A DNA stretch of 64,000 nucleotides, from positions 62,001 through 126,000 of the forward strand of contig NZ_PVLR01000024.1 of the NCBI RefSeq assembly GCF_002980625.1, written 5' to 3'. The DNA is from Malikia spinosa. GTDB lineage: Bacteria; Pseudomonadota; Gammaproteobacteria; Burkholderiales; Burkholderiaceae_C. Each line of letters opens with the position of its first letter. The first letter of the stretch is position 1. A model generated the notes under the pieces. It was not told where the DNA came from and did no database searches. It worked only from the letters and a program-made list of their open reading frames with translations. Of this stretch, positions 28,420 to 36,970 are shown piece by piece. The position numbers were made by a program, and so were the translations under genes.

Positions 28420-28986
28420 GGCTAGTCTGGATCGGTTCGCGGTTGCTTGATGAGCACCTGTGGATCAGGCGCCAGATTCAAAACATTATAGACCCCGATG
28501 TTGGGGTCATCAGTGTAGCTGGGCTTTGCTGCGGTGGCTGATCGATCCGGCTTTTCGACTCTGCCGGATTTGCTGCTGCGCGCAGCGTTCGGCCAGGGTT
28601 GGCGTGCCGACTTGGAAGACTTTGCCAAGTCATTGATTTTTCACGAATTTCGGGAGTTGCCCAGAATTTCTGTGGATAACATTGTGGGCAAGTCGTGGAC
28701 CATTTGCTTCACCCCTCTGGGAAAAGGCGCTGGAAGTGGTTTGCCCATAAAATAGGCACTATAAAAAACCCAACTAAATCAACGTCTTGAAAGTTGTGCA
28801 TTCGATTGTGACGGATCGGTGTCGCAAGGGACCGGAATGCTGTTTTTGCTTGCAGGCATGTGCATAAGATGCCCCTCTACATTTGATTGAAATGATCAGC
28901 TCCAGCGCAGGAGACGCCCTTGACGCCGGTTCCTGCTTGTCCGACCATCAGCACAGCTACGCAAAATCAACCGCGGGGAGGGCTCC
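28420..28986. other. Intergenic region without a recognisable gene
   Basis: About 570 bp between the divergent trxA and a small acidic protein gene. The stretch 28640-28870 is noticeably richer in A and T and should contain promoters for both directions. Open frames here (for example 28534-28755) lack ribosome sites and coding character. I see no tRNA, repeat or clear small RNA, though a small RNA could not be excluded. Confidence 0.5.
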
Positions 28987-29226
28987 ATGGACGACATCGT
29001 GATCACCAAGAGTGGCATCAATTTCACGCTCCAGCACCAGGGCTACGCTGGCGACGAGAGCGTGATCGGCGAGCTCTACAAGCTCGTGGCCGAATACGAC
29101 GGCCCACCCGAGGATCTCGACTGGCCGGATGACGATGAAGTCTCGGCCGCTGCCGGCCTGACCTTGACCACGCTCGATCCCGCAGGCGGTGATGTGCTCG
29201 AAACCACGCTGGTGGTCGAGGGCTGA
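28987..29226 (+). CDS. Small acidic hypothetical protein (79 aa)
   Basis: A 79-residue acidic protein: MDDIVITKSGINFTLQHQGY at the start, then many Asp and Glu (EYDGPPEDLDWPDDDEV) and a terminal TTLVVEG. A strong GGGGAGGG lies six bases upstream of the ATG, which supports translation. No domain is recognised and there are no Cys residues or membrane segments. It stands alone between trxA and the ferredoxin gene. Confidence 0.65.
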   Translation: MDDIVITKSGINFTLQHQGYAGDESVIGELYKLVAEYDGPPEDLDWPDDDEVSAAAGLTLTTLDPAGGDVLETTLVVEG

Positions 29227-29294
29227 GCCTGGCGGGCCTGACCGGTCGACCGGCTGCCGGGCCCGCAACTCCAGCCGGCCAGTTGGCCAGTTGA

Positions 29295-29531
29295 CTAGTC
29301 GGTGCCAGCTTCCTGCATCGTGATGACGCCAAACGGGCAGCGGATCGCGCAGTAGGCGCAACCGGTGCAGCGCTCGGCCTCGTTCAGCGTCGAATGCTTC
29401 TTCCAGCCGGTGCGTTCAAGCGACAGCAGGTCGAGCGGGCAGGCGGCCACGCACCAGCCGCAACCAGTGCAGCGCTTCAGATCAATGACCGGCAGCCGTT
29501 GGCCGCGTGTCCTGGGGGGCTCGCCGGGCAT
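29295..29531 (-). CDS. 2x[4Fe-4S] ferredoxin-like protein
   Basis: A 78-residue protein with two complete cluster motifs: CTGCGWCVAACP and CTGCAYCAIRCP, each CX2CX2CX3CP. The first follows IDLKRC; the second follows LNEAERC. It will bind two [4Fe-4S] clusters and carry single electrons in the cytoplasm. The N-terminus MPGEPPRTRGQRLP is basic and not conserved. It lies just after azlD on the same strand, but a redox link to amino acid export is not obvious and co-transcription may be incidental. Confidence 0.88.
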   Translation of the reverse strand: MPGEPPRTRGQRLPVIDLKRCTGCGWCVAACPLDLLSLERTGWKKHSTLNEAERCTGCAYCAIRCPFGVITMQEAGTD

Positions 29532-29552
29532 CGTGAGGGTCGTGGCCGCTGC

Positions 29553-29888
29553 TCAGCCCGCGCCGAGGTTGCGCAGCAGCACGTAGAGGCCAGTGCCGGC
29601 CAGGATGCTCAGCAGCGGGTTGCGGCTGCGCCATTGCAGCGCCGCCGCCAGGCCCGCGCAGAGCAGTTCGGGCCAGGGTCCGGCTGCATGTTCGCGTGCC
29701 GAGCCCACCAGCGTGTGCAGCAGCAGCAGGGTCATGATGGCCAGCGGCAGGAAGCGACCGAGCCGGCGCACTGCCGGGTGGCTTTGCAGCCAGCGCGAGG
29801 CGACGAAGGGCAGCGCGCGCAGCGCAAAGGTGATCAGCGCCATCAGGGCGATGACGGCGATGGCGTAATAGGTGTCAATCATCGGCAT
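29553..29888 (-). CDS. azlD: AzlD-type branched-chain amino acid transport subunit
   Basis: A 111-residue membrane protein with about four segments and the family marker FALRALPFV near residue 25, then RRLGRFLPLAIMTLLLLH. AzlD works with AzlC in export of branched-chain amino acids or their analogues. The start overlaps the end of azlC by 14 bp, so the two are coupled. Confidence 0.87.
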   Translation of the reverse strand: MPMIDTYYAIAVIALMALITFALRALPFVASRWLQSHPAVRRLGRFLPLAIMTLLLLHTLVGSAREHAAGPWPELLCAGLAAALQWRSRNPLLSILAGTGLYVLLRNLGAG

Positions 29889-30585
29889 GGGACTTTTCTG
29901 CCAGCCAGAAACCGGCGGCCAGGCTCAGGGCGATCGCCAGCACCAGCGCATGCTGGGGCGCGACCGGATAGGCCAGCGCATAGGCCGCCAGCGCGACCCA
30001 GACCGGCGTGGCCTGGCGCCGGCTGCGCCATTGCTCGACCGTCAGCACCGCGAACAGTGCGGCGAGCACGAAGTCCAGCCCGGCCAGCGTGAGGCGGGCC
30101 TGGCTGCCGATCAGCGCCCCGAGCGCCGTGCCGAGCATCCACCAGCCATGGTTGAGCAGCGCCAGCAGCGCCATCTGGCGCGTCGGGGTGCTGGCCGGCA
30201 GCGTGGTCAGGATCGAATAGGTTTCGTCGGTCAGCGTGAAGGCCAGGTAGGCGCGCAGCAGCCGCCCGCGCGGCAGTCGCTCGAGCAGCGACAGGCCGTA
30301 GAAGACGTGGCGCAGGTTGACCACCAGCGTGGCCAGCGCGATCGCGGCCAGCGGCATGCCGGCGGCCAGCATGGGGATCATCATGTATTGTGCCGCCCCG
30401 GCATAGATCAGCAGGCTCGAGAGCCAGGCCAGCGCCCAGTGCCCGCCAGCCTGCACGAACAGGAAGCCGAACACGGCGCCCAGCGGGATATAGCCCATGG
30501 CGACCGGAGCGGTCAATGCCAGCACCGAGCTGGGCGGGGCCGGGTGGGACGGATTGTTGGCAGTGTGGCTGGAACGGTCTGGCAT
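29875..30585 (-). CDS. azlC: AzlC-type branched-chain amino acid exporter
   Basis: A 236-residue membrane protein of the AzlC family: PVAMGYIPLGAVFGFLF, GAAQYMMIPMLAAG, ATLVVNLRHVFYGLSLL and FTLTDETYSI are diagnostic. With AzlD it forms an exporter of the LIV-E type. I use the ATG at 30585; a TTG at 30621 would add 12 residues. No strong ribosome site is seen. Confidence 0.88.
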   Translation of the reverse strand: MPDRSSHTANNPSHPAPPSSVLALTAPVAMGYIPLGAVFGFLFVQAGGHWALAWLSSLLIYAGAAQYMMIPMLAAGMPLAAIALATLVVNLRHVFYGLSLLERLPRGRLLRAYLAFTLTDETYSILTTLPASTPTRQMALLALLNHGWWMLGTALGALIGSQARLTLAGLDFVLAALFAVLTVEQWRSRRQATPVWVALAAYALAYPVAPQHALVLAIALSLAAGFWLAEKSHADD

Positions 30586-30633
30586 GCGCAAGGGGGGCTG
30601 GTTGGGCCCCGCTATTGTCAACGATGGCGCACA

Positions 30634-30714
30634 GGCGCTTGGCGCTTGGCGCTTGGCGCCTGGGGCCGATCGGCAAGTCCGGCTCAGCCTGGCGGGCCTG
30701 GCCTGGCCTGGCCT
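30634..30714. repeat. Short tandem repeats between azlC and the Rid gene
   Basis: GGCGCTT is repeated three times in tandem at 30634-30654, followed by GGCGCCT; then GCCTG is repeated almost four times at 30696-30714. These are simple slippage-type repeats directly between the azlC start and the end of the Rid gene. Confidence 0.8.
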
Positions 30715-30717
30715 CGT

Positions 30718-31125
30718 TCAGCTCGCGTGCCGATCCGGCAGCACCGCAATCGCCTTGACTTCTAGGAAGTAGCCCGGCTGGCCGCAGAGCTGGGCCGCGC
30801 CGATGGCGGTCCAGGCCGGGAAGTTGGCCGTGAAATAGCGGTCGCGCACCTTCATGTAGAGCGGCAGGTCGCGCATGTCGGTGTGAAAGCTCGTCACGTC
30901 GACAATGTCGTCGAAGCTCGCGCCGGCCGTCTGCAGCACCTTCTTCAAGTTCTCGAAGGTTTGCACGAACTGCGCTTCCTTGTCCTCGACCAGCTGCATC
31001 TGCTCGTCGCGACCGATCTGGCCCGAGATGTAGAGCGTGTTGCCGGCGCGCACCGCTGGCGCGTAGCGGATGTTCTGGTAGACGGCTTCCATGCCGGGGG
31101 GAATGATGGCTTCGCGTTCACTCAT
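30718..31125 (-). CDS. RidA/YjgF-family protein
   Basis: A 135-residue Rid protein. NTLYISGQIGRDEQM, FENLKKVLQTAGASFDDIV and the C-terminal FPAWTAIGAAQLCGQPGYFLEV are the familiar segments; family members form trimers, and archetypal RidA hydrolyses reactive enamines and imines from PLP enzymes. The key Arg of RidA is usually in an R-x-C/A-V-x-V context; here the position reads TAIGAAQLCG, so it is probably another Rid subfamily. The ATG at 31125 has AGGAG six bases upstream. Confidence 0.85.
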   Translation of the reverse strand: MSEREAIIPPGMEAVYQNIRYAPAVRAGNTLYISGQIGRDEQMQLVEDKEAQFVQTFENLKKVLQTAGASFDDIVDVTSFHTDMRDLPLYMKVRDRYFTANFPAWTAIGAAQLCGQPGYFLEVKAIAVLPDRHAS

Positions 31126-31283
31126 GGGGGGTCTCCTGGTTTGTTGGTTGTCACAAGCGCCTGCTACTCTAGCGCGGGCGCGAAGTCCCCGGCTGGGCAC
31201 CGATAATCCGGGCATGGACTAACGAGTGGTCCTGCTTCATTCCGCGCCGCTGCTTCCATGCGCCCTCCCATGAGTCACCAGCC

Positions 31284-32582
31284 ATGTCGATAGAAAAATT
31301 CAAGGAAATGCTGGAAAGGCAAAGACTGGTCGACCAGGTCGTCCGCAGCCAGAAGATGTCGCGGCACGAGGTGGCCGAGGTGCTGGTGCACAAGCAGCAT
31401 GAGGCCGAGCTGGCCAACGCGATCAAGAGCCAGACGGCAGCCGAGCTTGGGGAAACGCTCGACGGGTTGTCGCTCGAGCAGGCTTGCGAGCTCTGGCAGC
31501 GCATCCCCGAGGCGCGCATCAACGACATCCTGTGGGAGATGTCGGATGAGCGCCGGCTCGAGCTGGCCGGTGGCCGCGAGCCCGACATCGAGGGCAGCAA
31601 GATCAGCATCTTCGAGCTGGTCGACGGCAAGCTGCGCCAGATGCCCTACACCGGCAAGCGCGACCTCGAGGGCGTGCGCCCGGTCTGGGTCGACCTGATC
31701 CATGCCAGCAAGGCGCAGCGCGCCTACATCGGGGCCCATTTCGGCGTCGAGCTGCCCGATCCGCTCGATGTGACCGATCTCGAGGTCAGCGCGCGCTTTC
31801 ACATCGAGGACAACGACGCGATCCACCTGCACTCGAACTTCCTGCTCGACCGCGCCGGCGACTCGCGCAGCGTGCCGGTGGCCTTCGTGCTGCACCGGGG
31901 CATCTTGTTCTCGCTGCGCGAGGAGGACCTGCCGGTGTTCCGGCTGCAGCGCCGGCTGGCCAGAACCCAGCCGGGCTATGTGACCGATGCGGTCGACGTG
32001 TTGCTCGACCTCTACGGCGCCGATGTCGAATGCTCGTCCGATTCGCTCGAGAACAGCTACGCCATCCTGGCCAAGGTCGGCAAGCTGGTGCTCAACGAGT
32101 CGGTCAGCGACGAGCAGGCGGCCTCGATCCTGTCCGACATCGCCGAGGAGGAGGACCAGAACGGCCGCATCCGCTCCAACATCCTCGACACGCAGCGCGC
32201 GCTCAATTTCCTGATGCGCGGCCGGCTGCTGACGGCACCGCAGATGGAGGATGCCAAGCAGATCCTGCGCAACATCGACTCGCTCAACAGCCACACCGCC
32301 TTCCTGTTCGACAAGATCAACTTCCTGATGGATGCGACGATCGGCTTCATCAACATCAACCAGAACAAGCGAGTCAACCAGCTGACCATCTTCAGCGTGG
32401 TCTTCATGCCGATCAACGTGCTGGCCGGCATGGGCGGCATGTCGGAGTTCTCGATGATGACCTCGGGCCTGCCCTGGCCGCTGGCCTATGGCCTGTTCGC
32501 GCTCGGGTCGGTGCTGATCGGGCTGGCCACCTATGTCGGGCTCAAGCATTTCGAGCGCCGGCGGCTGCGCAATCCCAGGTAA
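31284..32582 (+). CDS. CorA-family divalent cation transporter with MgtE-N-like region
   Basis: A 432-residue protein. Residues about 1-95 are helical and contain LDGLSLEQACELWQRIPEARINDILWEM, which resembles the superhelical MgtE N-domain. Residues about 100-365 form the CorA cytoplasmic domain, with the stalk helix around LFDKINFLMDATIGFININ. Two C-terminal membrane segments enclose the loop, which reads LAGMGGMSEFSMM. In classical CorA this is YGMN; here the Asn is replaced by Gly. The variant loop is seen in other proteobacterial CorA relatives from memory, so the protein may be a Mg, Co or Zn channel with altered selectivity. It sits alone, divergent from the Rid gene. Confidence 0.85.
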   Translation: MSIEKFKEMLERQRLVDQVVRSQKMSRHEVAEVLVHKQHEAELANAIKSQTAAELGETLDGLSLEQACELWQRIPEARINDILWEMSDERRLELAGGREPDIEGSKISIFELVDGKLRQMPYTGKRDLEGVRPVWVDLIHASKAQRAYIGAHFGVELPDPLDVTDLEVSARFHIEDNDAIHLHSNFLLDRAGDSRSVPVAFVLHRGILFSLREEDLPVFRLQRRLARTQPGYVTDAVDVLLDLYGADVECSSDSLENSYAILAKVGKLVLNESVSDEQAASILSDIAEEEDQNGRIRSNILDTQRALNFLMRGRLLTAPQMEDAKQILRNIDSLNSHTAFLFDKINFLMDATIGFININQNKRVNQLTIFSVVFMPINVLAGMGGMSEFSMMTSGLPWPLAYGLFALGSVLIGLATYVGLKHFERRRLRNPR

Positions 32583-32650
32583 TCAGCCCCTGCGGCTGGC
32601 GGCTGCCTGGGCGACCTGGATCGGCCGCGCCAGGCGCCGGGCAGCCGGGT

Positions 32651-34015
32651 TTACTGAGCCTCGATCAGTGCCTTGACGTTGAGCAGCGTGATCTCGTTGT
32701 GGTCGGGCTGGCCCAGGGTACGGCCCGAGGAGTAGGGGAAGTTGTTGTCGTTGACGACCGCAATATGTTCGCCATCGACCAGGGTCAGGCCCTCGGGGCC
32801 GAGGTGGGGCAGGGCGAAGCTGGTGCCGTTGTCACCCAGGCGCGCCAGACCCTTGGGGTTGGCGATGCGGGTCAGGTCGATGTAGGCGATCTTCTTGACG
32901 AAGCCGTCGGCGTCGGTCTGCGCCAGGTCGATCTTGTAGATGCGCTTGAACTGGGCCGGGTGGGTGAAGCAGTCGGTGCGCGGCTGGCCGGGGCAGGCCG
33001 GGCTCACGCCTTCGGAGGCATCGTCGCGCTCGATCACCAGGCCGGTGCTCGCACCGATCAGCTGGAAGTCGGCCGCCACGTTGCCGGCCTGCTCGAAGCG
33101 GTATTTCCACTGCTTGTCGCTGTAGCGCTGGCTGGCCACGTCGAGCTCGAGGATGCGGGTATAGGGCTTGCCCTGGTGGCTTTCGTAGCCATTGGTCTGG
33201 GTGTCCCACAGCGGCCACTCGAACATCGGGTAGACCTTGCTGCCGTCCTGCGAGCGTGCCATCGGCTCGAAGCCGCCCGAGCGGCGCACGTTGAAGGGCA
33301 GCGGTGCCGGCGTGGCCGGGCGCGCATGCAGGTAATGGTCGGGGCCCTGGAAGGTCTTGCCGCCGACGGCGGTCTCGATCACGCCCAGCACCTTGCCCTG
33401 CTCGTCGGTGCGCAGCACATAGGGACCGAACTCCTCGCCGATCCACCATTCCTTGCCGACGCGCTGGATCGACTCGATGTCGAAGTCGGAGCCGGTCAGG
33501 TAGCGCTGGCGGCTGTTCTCGTTCTGGATGAAGAACGGCACCTTGTGCTCGGGGTCGTGCAGGAAGGTGGTCTTGAGTCGCTTGACCTTGCCGCTGGCCC
33601 AGTCGGCCTTGACATGGTGCACCATCAGCAGCGCATCCATCGAGTTGATCTTGTTGCCGAAGCCGTTGTCGGTCAGGGTCAGGAATTCGTCCTGACCGAG
33701 CGAGACGATGCCCGAGAAGCCCTGCACCGACTGGCCCTTGACCGGCAGCAAGCCACCCGAGGCGCGCGGTTGCTTGGGGTCGCCGACGAAGGTGTTGGCC
33801 GGCACGCTGCCGAGCTCGGTCACGCGCTGGCGCTTGCCGTTGGCGAACTTGCCGCTGGTGGCGAACAGCGGGCCGGCATCGCGCGGCGCGGCCACCGTGG
33901 TGTCGGCCGCCAGATAGGCATGGCCGGCCAGGGTGGCGCCGACTTCGGTCTGGGCCAGGGCGGCACTGGTGGCCAGGCTCAGGGTGATCGCAAGGGTCAG
34001 GGGGCGGAGATTCAT
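32651..34015 (-). CDS. Secreted esterase-like protein of the phytase-like family
   Basis: A 454-residue exported protein with a signal peptide of about 21 residues (LATSAALA before QTEVG). The body has LGQDEFLTLTDNGFG, SDFDIESIQRVGKEWWIGEE and HLGPEGLTLVDGEHI, diagnostic of the esterase-like activity of phytase family, a beta-propeller in which conserved acidic residues are expected to bind calcium. Such proteins hydrolyse phosphate esters or phosphodiesters outside the cytoplasm. Phosphate release would suit this window, but no Pho box is evident upstream. Confidence 0.82.
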   Translation of the reverse strand: MNLRPLTLAITLSLATSAALAQTEVGATLAGHAYLAADTTVAAPRDAGPLFATSGKFANGKRQRVTELGSVPANTFVGDPKQPRASGGLLPVKGQSVQGFSGIVSLGQDEFLTLTDNGFGNKINSMDALLMVHHVKADWASGKVKRLKTTFLHDPEHKVPFFIQNENSRQRYLTGSDFDIESIQRVGKEWWIGEEFGPYVLRTDEQGKVLGVIETAVGGKTFQGPDHYLHARPATPAPLPFNVRRSGGFEPMARSQDGSKVYPMFEWPLWDTQTNGYESHQGKPYTRILELDVASQRYSDKQWKYRFEQAGNVAADFQLIGASTGLVIERDDASEGVSPACPGQPRTDCFTHPAQFKRIYKIDLAQTDADGFVKKIAYIDLTRIANPKGLARLGDNGTSFALPHLGPEGLTLVDGEHIAVVNDNNFPYSSGRTLGQPDHNEITLLNVKALIEAQ

Positions 34016-34168
34016 GGTCTGCAGCTGATGAGAAAAGTACCTGTCCAGCTTAGCGAGCGTTCATGTAGCCCGGATGACGCTGCGGGCGGGTAGGTCTGTC
34101 ATGCTCCGAGCGCCCAGATGCAGCGGGTCGGCTATCCTGGCCCGGTATCCCAGATGAGGCATTCGAAG

Positions 34169-36436
34169 ATGAAGCGCTATGACTATGTGATCGTCGGCGG
34201 CGGGGTCGCTGCCGCCAGTGCGGCCCAGACCTTGCGCGCCGAAGGGGGCCAGGGCAGCGTGCTGCTGCTGGCCGCCGAGCCGCAGCTGCCCTATCACCGG
34301 GCTTCGCTCTCCAAGACCTTCCTGTCGAGCGAGTCGGCCGAGTCGGCGCACTGGGTATTGGACGCGGCCGGCTACGACAAGCTCGGCATCGAAGTCAGGA
34401 CCGGCGCTGCGGTGACCTCGGTCCAGCCGTCGCGCCAGCGGCTGTGCGTCAATGGGAAGGATGAGATCGCCTATGGCCAGTTGCTGCTCGCCACCGGTGC
34501 GTCGGCGCAGCGGCTCGAGATCCCTGGCGCCGGGCTGGCCGGCATCCACCTGCTGCACAACCTGGCCGAGGCCCAGGCCTTGCGTGCCAGCGCGCTGCAG
34601 GCCAGGCGTGCGGTCGTGATCGGTGGCAGCTTCGTCGGGCTCGAAGTGGCTGCGGCCTTGCGCCAGCGCGGGCTGGCCGTCACCCTGATCGAGCACGGCC
34701 AGCTGCTCGAGAGCCTGGCGCTGCCGGAGTTCTCGTCCCATCTGCTGGCCACGCTGCAAAGGCAAGGTGTCGAGGTGCTGCTGGGCGATGCGCCGCTCCA
34801 GTTTCACGGCCAGGCGGCGGTCGAGGGCGTGACGACCCGCGGCGGTCTGCGCCTGGACTGCGACCTGGTGGTGCTGGGGGTGGGGGTCAGGCCCAATACC
34901 GAGTTCCTGCACGGCAGCGGCATCGAGCTCGATGCGGGCGGCATCCGGGTCGACCGCTTCCTGCAGACCAGTCAGCTTGGCATTTATGCGGTGGGCGATG
35001 TCTGCAGCTTCTTCGACACCGTGTTCAACTGCCAGCGCCATATCGAGCATTGGGACAATGCCTTCAAGCAAGGCCGCCATGCTGCACGCAACATGCTGGG
35101 GCGGCGTGCGCCTTACTGCGAGGTCAGCTATTTCTACAGCCATGTGTTCGACCTGAGCTTCAACCTGCTCGGGCGCATCGAGTCCGGGCATGAGCGCATC
35201 GACCGCGGCTCGCTCGAGTCCGGCTCCTACGCGGCGATCTTTCTGCAGGATGATGTGCCGCGCGGGCTGTTTTCGCTCGGGCGTCCGGCTGACGAGACCC
35301 GGATGATGGAGGGCCTGATCAAGCACCGCGTCAATCTGCGCGCGAGCAAGCCGCGGCTGTCCGAGCCCGAATTCGCGCTCGACCAGATCCCGAACCAGAC
35401 CGTCTACATCCTGCAGGGCGGCGGGGCCTTCGGCGCCTTCGAATGCGGCGCGATCCAGGCCTTGCAGCAGCGCGGCATCCGGCCCGACATCGTGGCCGGC
35501 GTGTCGATCGGCGCCATCAACAGCGCGATCATCGCGGGCAATCCGGACGACGCGGCGCAGCAGCTGCAAGCCTTCTGGCGCGAGCTCGGCACCGAGTCAC
35601 CGGAGCTGGCCGACGAGGGCCTGCGGCGCCTGCTTGCCGGCGGGCAGGTGGCCTTGCTCGGGGTGCCGCAGTTCTTCCAGCCCGGCTGGCTCAAGCCGTT
35701 CTGGAGTGACGATCCATCGTCTTCGCGCTGGACCAGTCTTTACGACATGTCGCCGGCGCGGCGGCTGCTGGAGCAATATGTCGATTTCGAGCGCCTGAAG
35801 TCCAGCCCGGTCCGGCTGATCGTCAGCGCGGTGGATGTCGAGACCAGCGAGCTGGTGGTGTTCGACAGCTATGTCGATGACCTCAGCGCCGACCATATCC
35901 TGGCCAGCGGCAGCCTGCCGCCGGCGTTTCCGTGGACCACGATCGGGGGCCGGCATTTCTGGGACGGCGGCATCGTCAGCAACTCGCCGCTTGAGCAGGT
36001 GATCGAACGCTGCGGCGCGGCCGGCAAGCGGGTCTACATCGTCGACCTCTATCCGGGCAAGGCCCGGGCCCTGCCGAGCAACCTGACCGAAGTCATGGCC
36101 AGGCGCGAGGAAATCCTGTTTGCCGAGCGCATCCGCAACGACCTCAGGACGGAGACCCTGGTCCATGATTTCCAGCAGCTGGTGCAGGAGATGCTGGCCG
36201 AGCTGCCGCCGGCGCAAGCCCACCGCCTCCGGCATCAGCCGAACTTCATCCAGCTGATGGGCCAGCAGGCGCCGCTGCAGATCACCCGCATCGTGCGCGA
36301 AAGCGTGCCGGGCGAGCCCGCTTCGACGGGCTACGACTTCTCGGACAAGACCCTGACCCGGCTGATCGAGGCCGGCTACCGGATGGCGATCCGGGCGCTC
36401 GACGGTCCGCCGGCAGTGGCCGGGTCGGAGCGCTGA
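34169..36436 (+). CDS. FAD/NAD-dependent oxidoreductase fused to patatin-like phospholipase
   Basis: One uninterrupted 755-codon frame holds two enzymes. Residues 1 to about 400 are a ferredoxin- or rubredoxin-reductase-type flavoprotein: FAD site YVIVGGGVAAASAA (5-18), NAD site VVIGGSFVGLE (149-159) and YAVGDVCSFF (273 on), with a C-terminal domain ending near HRVNLRAS. Residues about 412-740 are a patatin: oxyanion loop GGGAFGA (417-423), nucleophile Ser446 in GVSIGAINSA, and catalytic Asp599 in FWDGGIVSNSP. All catalytic residues are present, so both halves look active. The ATG at 34169 was chosen for the family N-terminus. The joint suggests a redox-controlled lipid hydrolase, for instance in membrane repair; that is inference. 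Confidence 0.88.
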   Translation: MKRYDYVIVGGGVAAASAAQTLRAEGGQGSVLLLAAEPQLPYHRASLSKTFLSSESAESAHWVLDAAGYDKLGIEVRTGAAVTSVQPSRQRLCVNGKDEIAYGQLLLATGASAQRLEIPGAGLAGIHLLHNLAEAQALRASALQARRAVVIGGSFVGLEVAAALRQRGLAVTLIEHGQLLESLALPEFSSHLLATLQRQGVEVLLGDAPLQFHGQAAVEGVTTRGGLRLDCDLVVLGVGVRPNTEFLHGSGIELDAGGIRVDRFLQTSQLGIYAVGDVCSFFDTVFNCQRHIEHWDNAFKQGRHAARNMLGRRAPYCEVSYFYSHVFDLSFNLLGRIESGHERIDRGSLESGSYAAIFLQDDVPRGLFSLGRPADETRMMEGLIKHRVNLRASKPRLSEPEFALDQIPNQTVYILQGGGAFGAFECGAIQALQQRGIRPDIVAGVSIGAINSAIIAGNPDDAAQQLQAFWRELGTESPELADEGLRRLLAGGQVALLGVPQFFQPGWLKPFWSDDPSSSRWTSLYDMSPARRLLEQYVDFERLKSSPVRLIVSAVDVETSELVVFDSYVDDLSADHILASGSLPPAFPWTTIGGRHFWDGGIVSNSPLEQVIERCGAAGKRVYIVDLYPGKARALPSNLTEVMARREEILFAERIRNDLRTETLVHDFQQLVQEMLAELPPAQAHRLRHQPNFIQLMGQQAPLQITRIVRESVPGEPASTGYDFSDKTLTRLIEAGYRMAIRALDGPPAVAGSER

Positions 36437-36467
36437 ATCCTCCCCCGGCCGGCAGGACTTGGCCGGC

Positions 36468-36887
36468 CTAGGGTTCGGTACGCGGTAGCAGGCGAAAGCC
36501 ATCCGCACCCGGCTTGAAGCCCAGCCGGTCCAGATGGTCCTCGGCCTGGTTGGCGATCTGCCCGGTCAGCTCCAGTCCCAGGTTGGAGAGCAGGTTGGCC
36601 ATCACCTTGCAGCGCAGCACCAGCAGGCCGCGCAATTCCTCCAGCGCCTGCCGCTGCCGTTGCTGGCCCCCTGCCGCGGCGCCCGCTGGCTGCCCGTCAT
36701 GCAGCCGAAACAGCGGATGCGTCCGCTCGACGATCTGTTGCAGCTGGGCTTCGGTGTCGAGCGGCAGCTGCAGAAAAATCGACAGCCGGGCGATGCGGGC
36801 GTTCAGGTCGGCCAGCGAGTTCTTGATGCGGCGGGCCCGTTGGGCCAGCGCATCGTCAGCCGGGCGCGGCGGGTTTGACATGGCCAT
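36468..36887 (-). CDS. Hypothetical protein (139 aa)
   Basis: A 139-residue protein, mostly helical, with DALAQRARRIKNSLADLNARI near the start (split at a likely coiled-coil), a Gln/Ala-rich middle and DHLDRLGFKPGADGFRLLP at the end. No signal peptide or membrane segment. I do not recognise the family. It converges on the reductase-patatin gene and is 80 bp downstream of the dienelactone hydrolase gene on the same strand. The first of two ATGs (36887 and 36881) is used. Confidence 0.55.
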   Translation of the reverse strand: MAMSNPPRPADDALAQRARRIKNSLADLNARIARLSIFLQLPLDTEAQLQQIVERTHPLFRLHDGQPAGAAAGGQQRQRQALEELRGLLVLRCKVMANLLSNLGLELTGQIANQAEDHLDRLGFKPGADGFRLLPRTEP

Positions 36888-36970
36888 CTTCTTTCGAGCG
36901 GAAACGACAAGGATTCGATCCGCCCAGCTTAGCAGGCCGCGCCGACTACGCGAGCCCGGGGCTTCAGCCT

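Noticed and set aside
28534-28755. 73-codon frame in the gap after trxA
   Set aside because: No ribosome site, low similarity to any family known to me, and lies where promoters are expected.
32590-32650. Inverted repeat CGGCTGCC/GGGCAGCC between corA and the esterase gene
   Set aside because: Could pair, but no T-run on either side, so I did not call a terminator.
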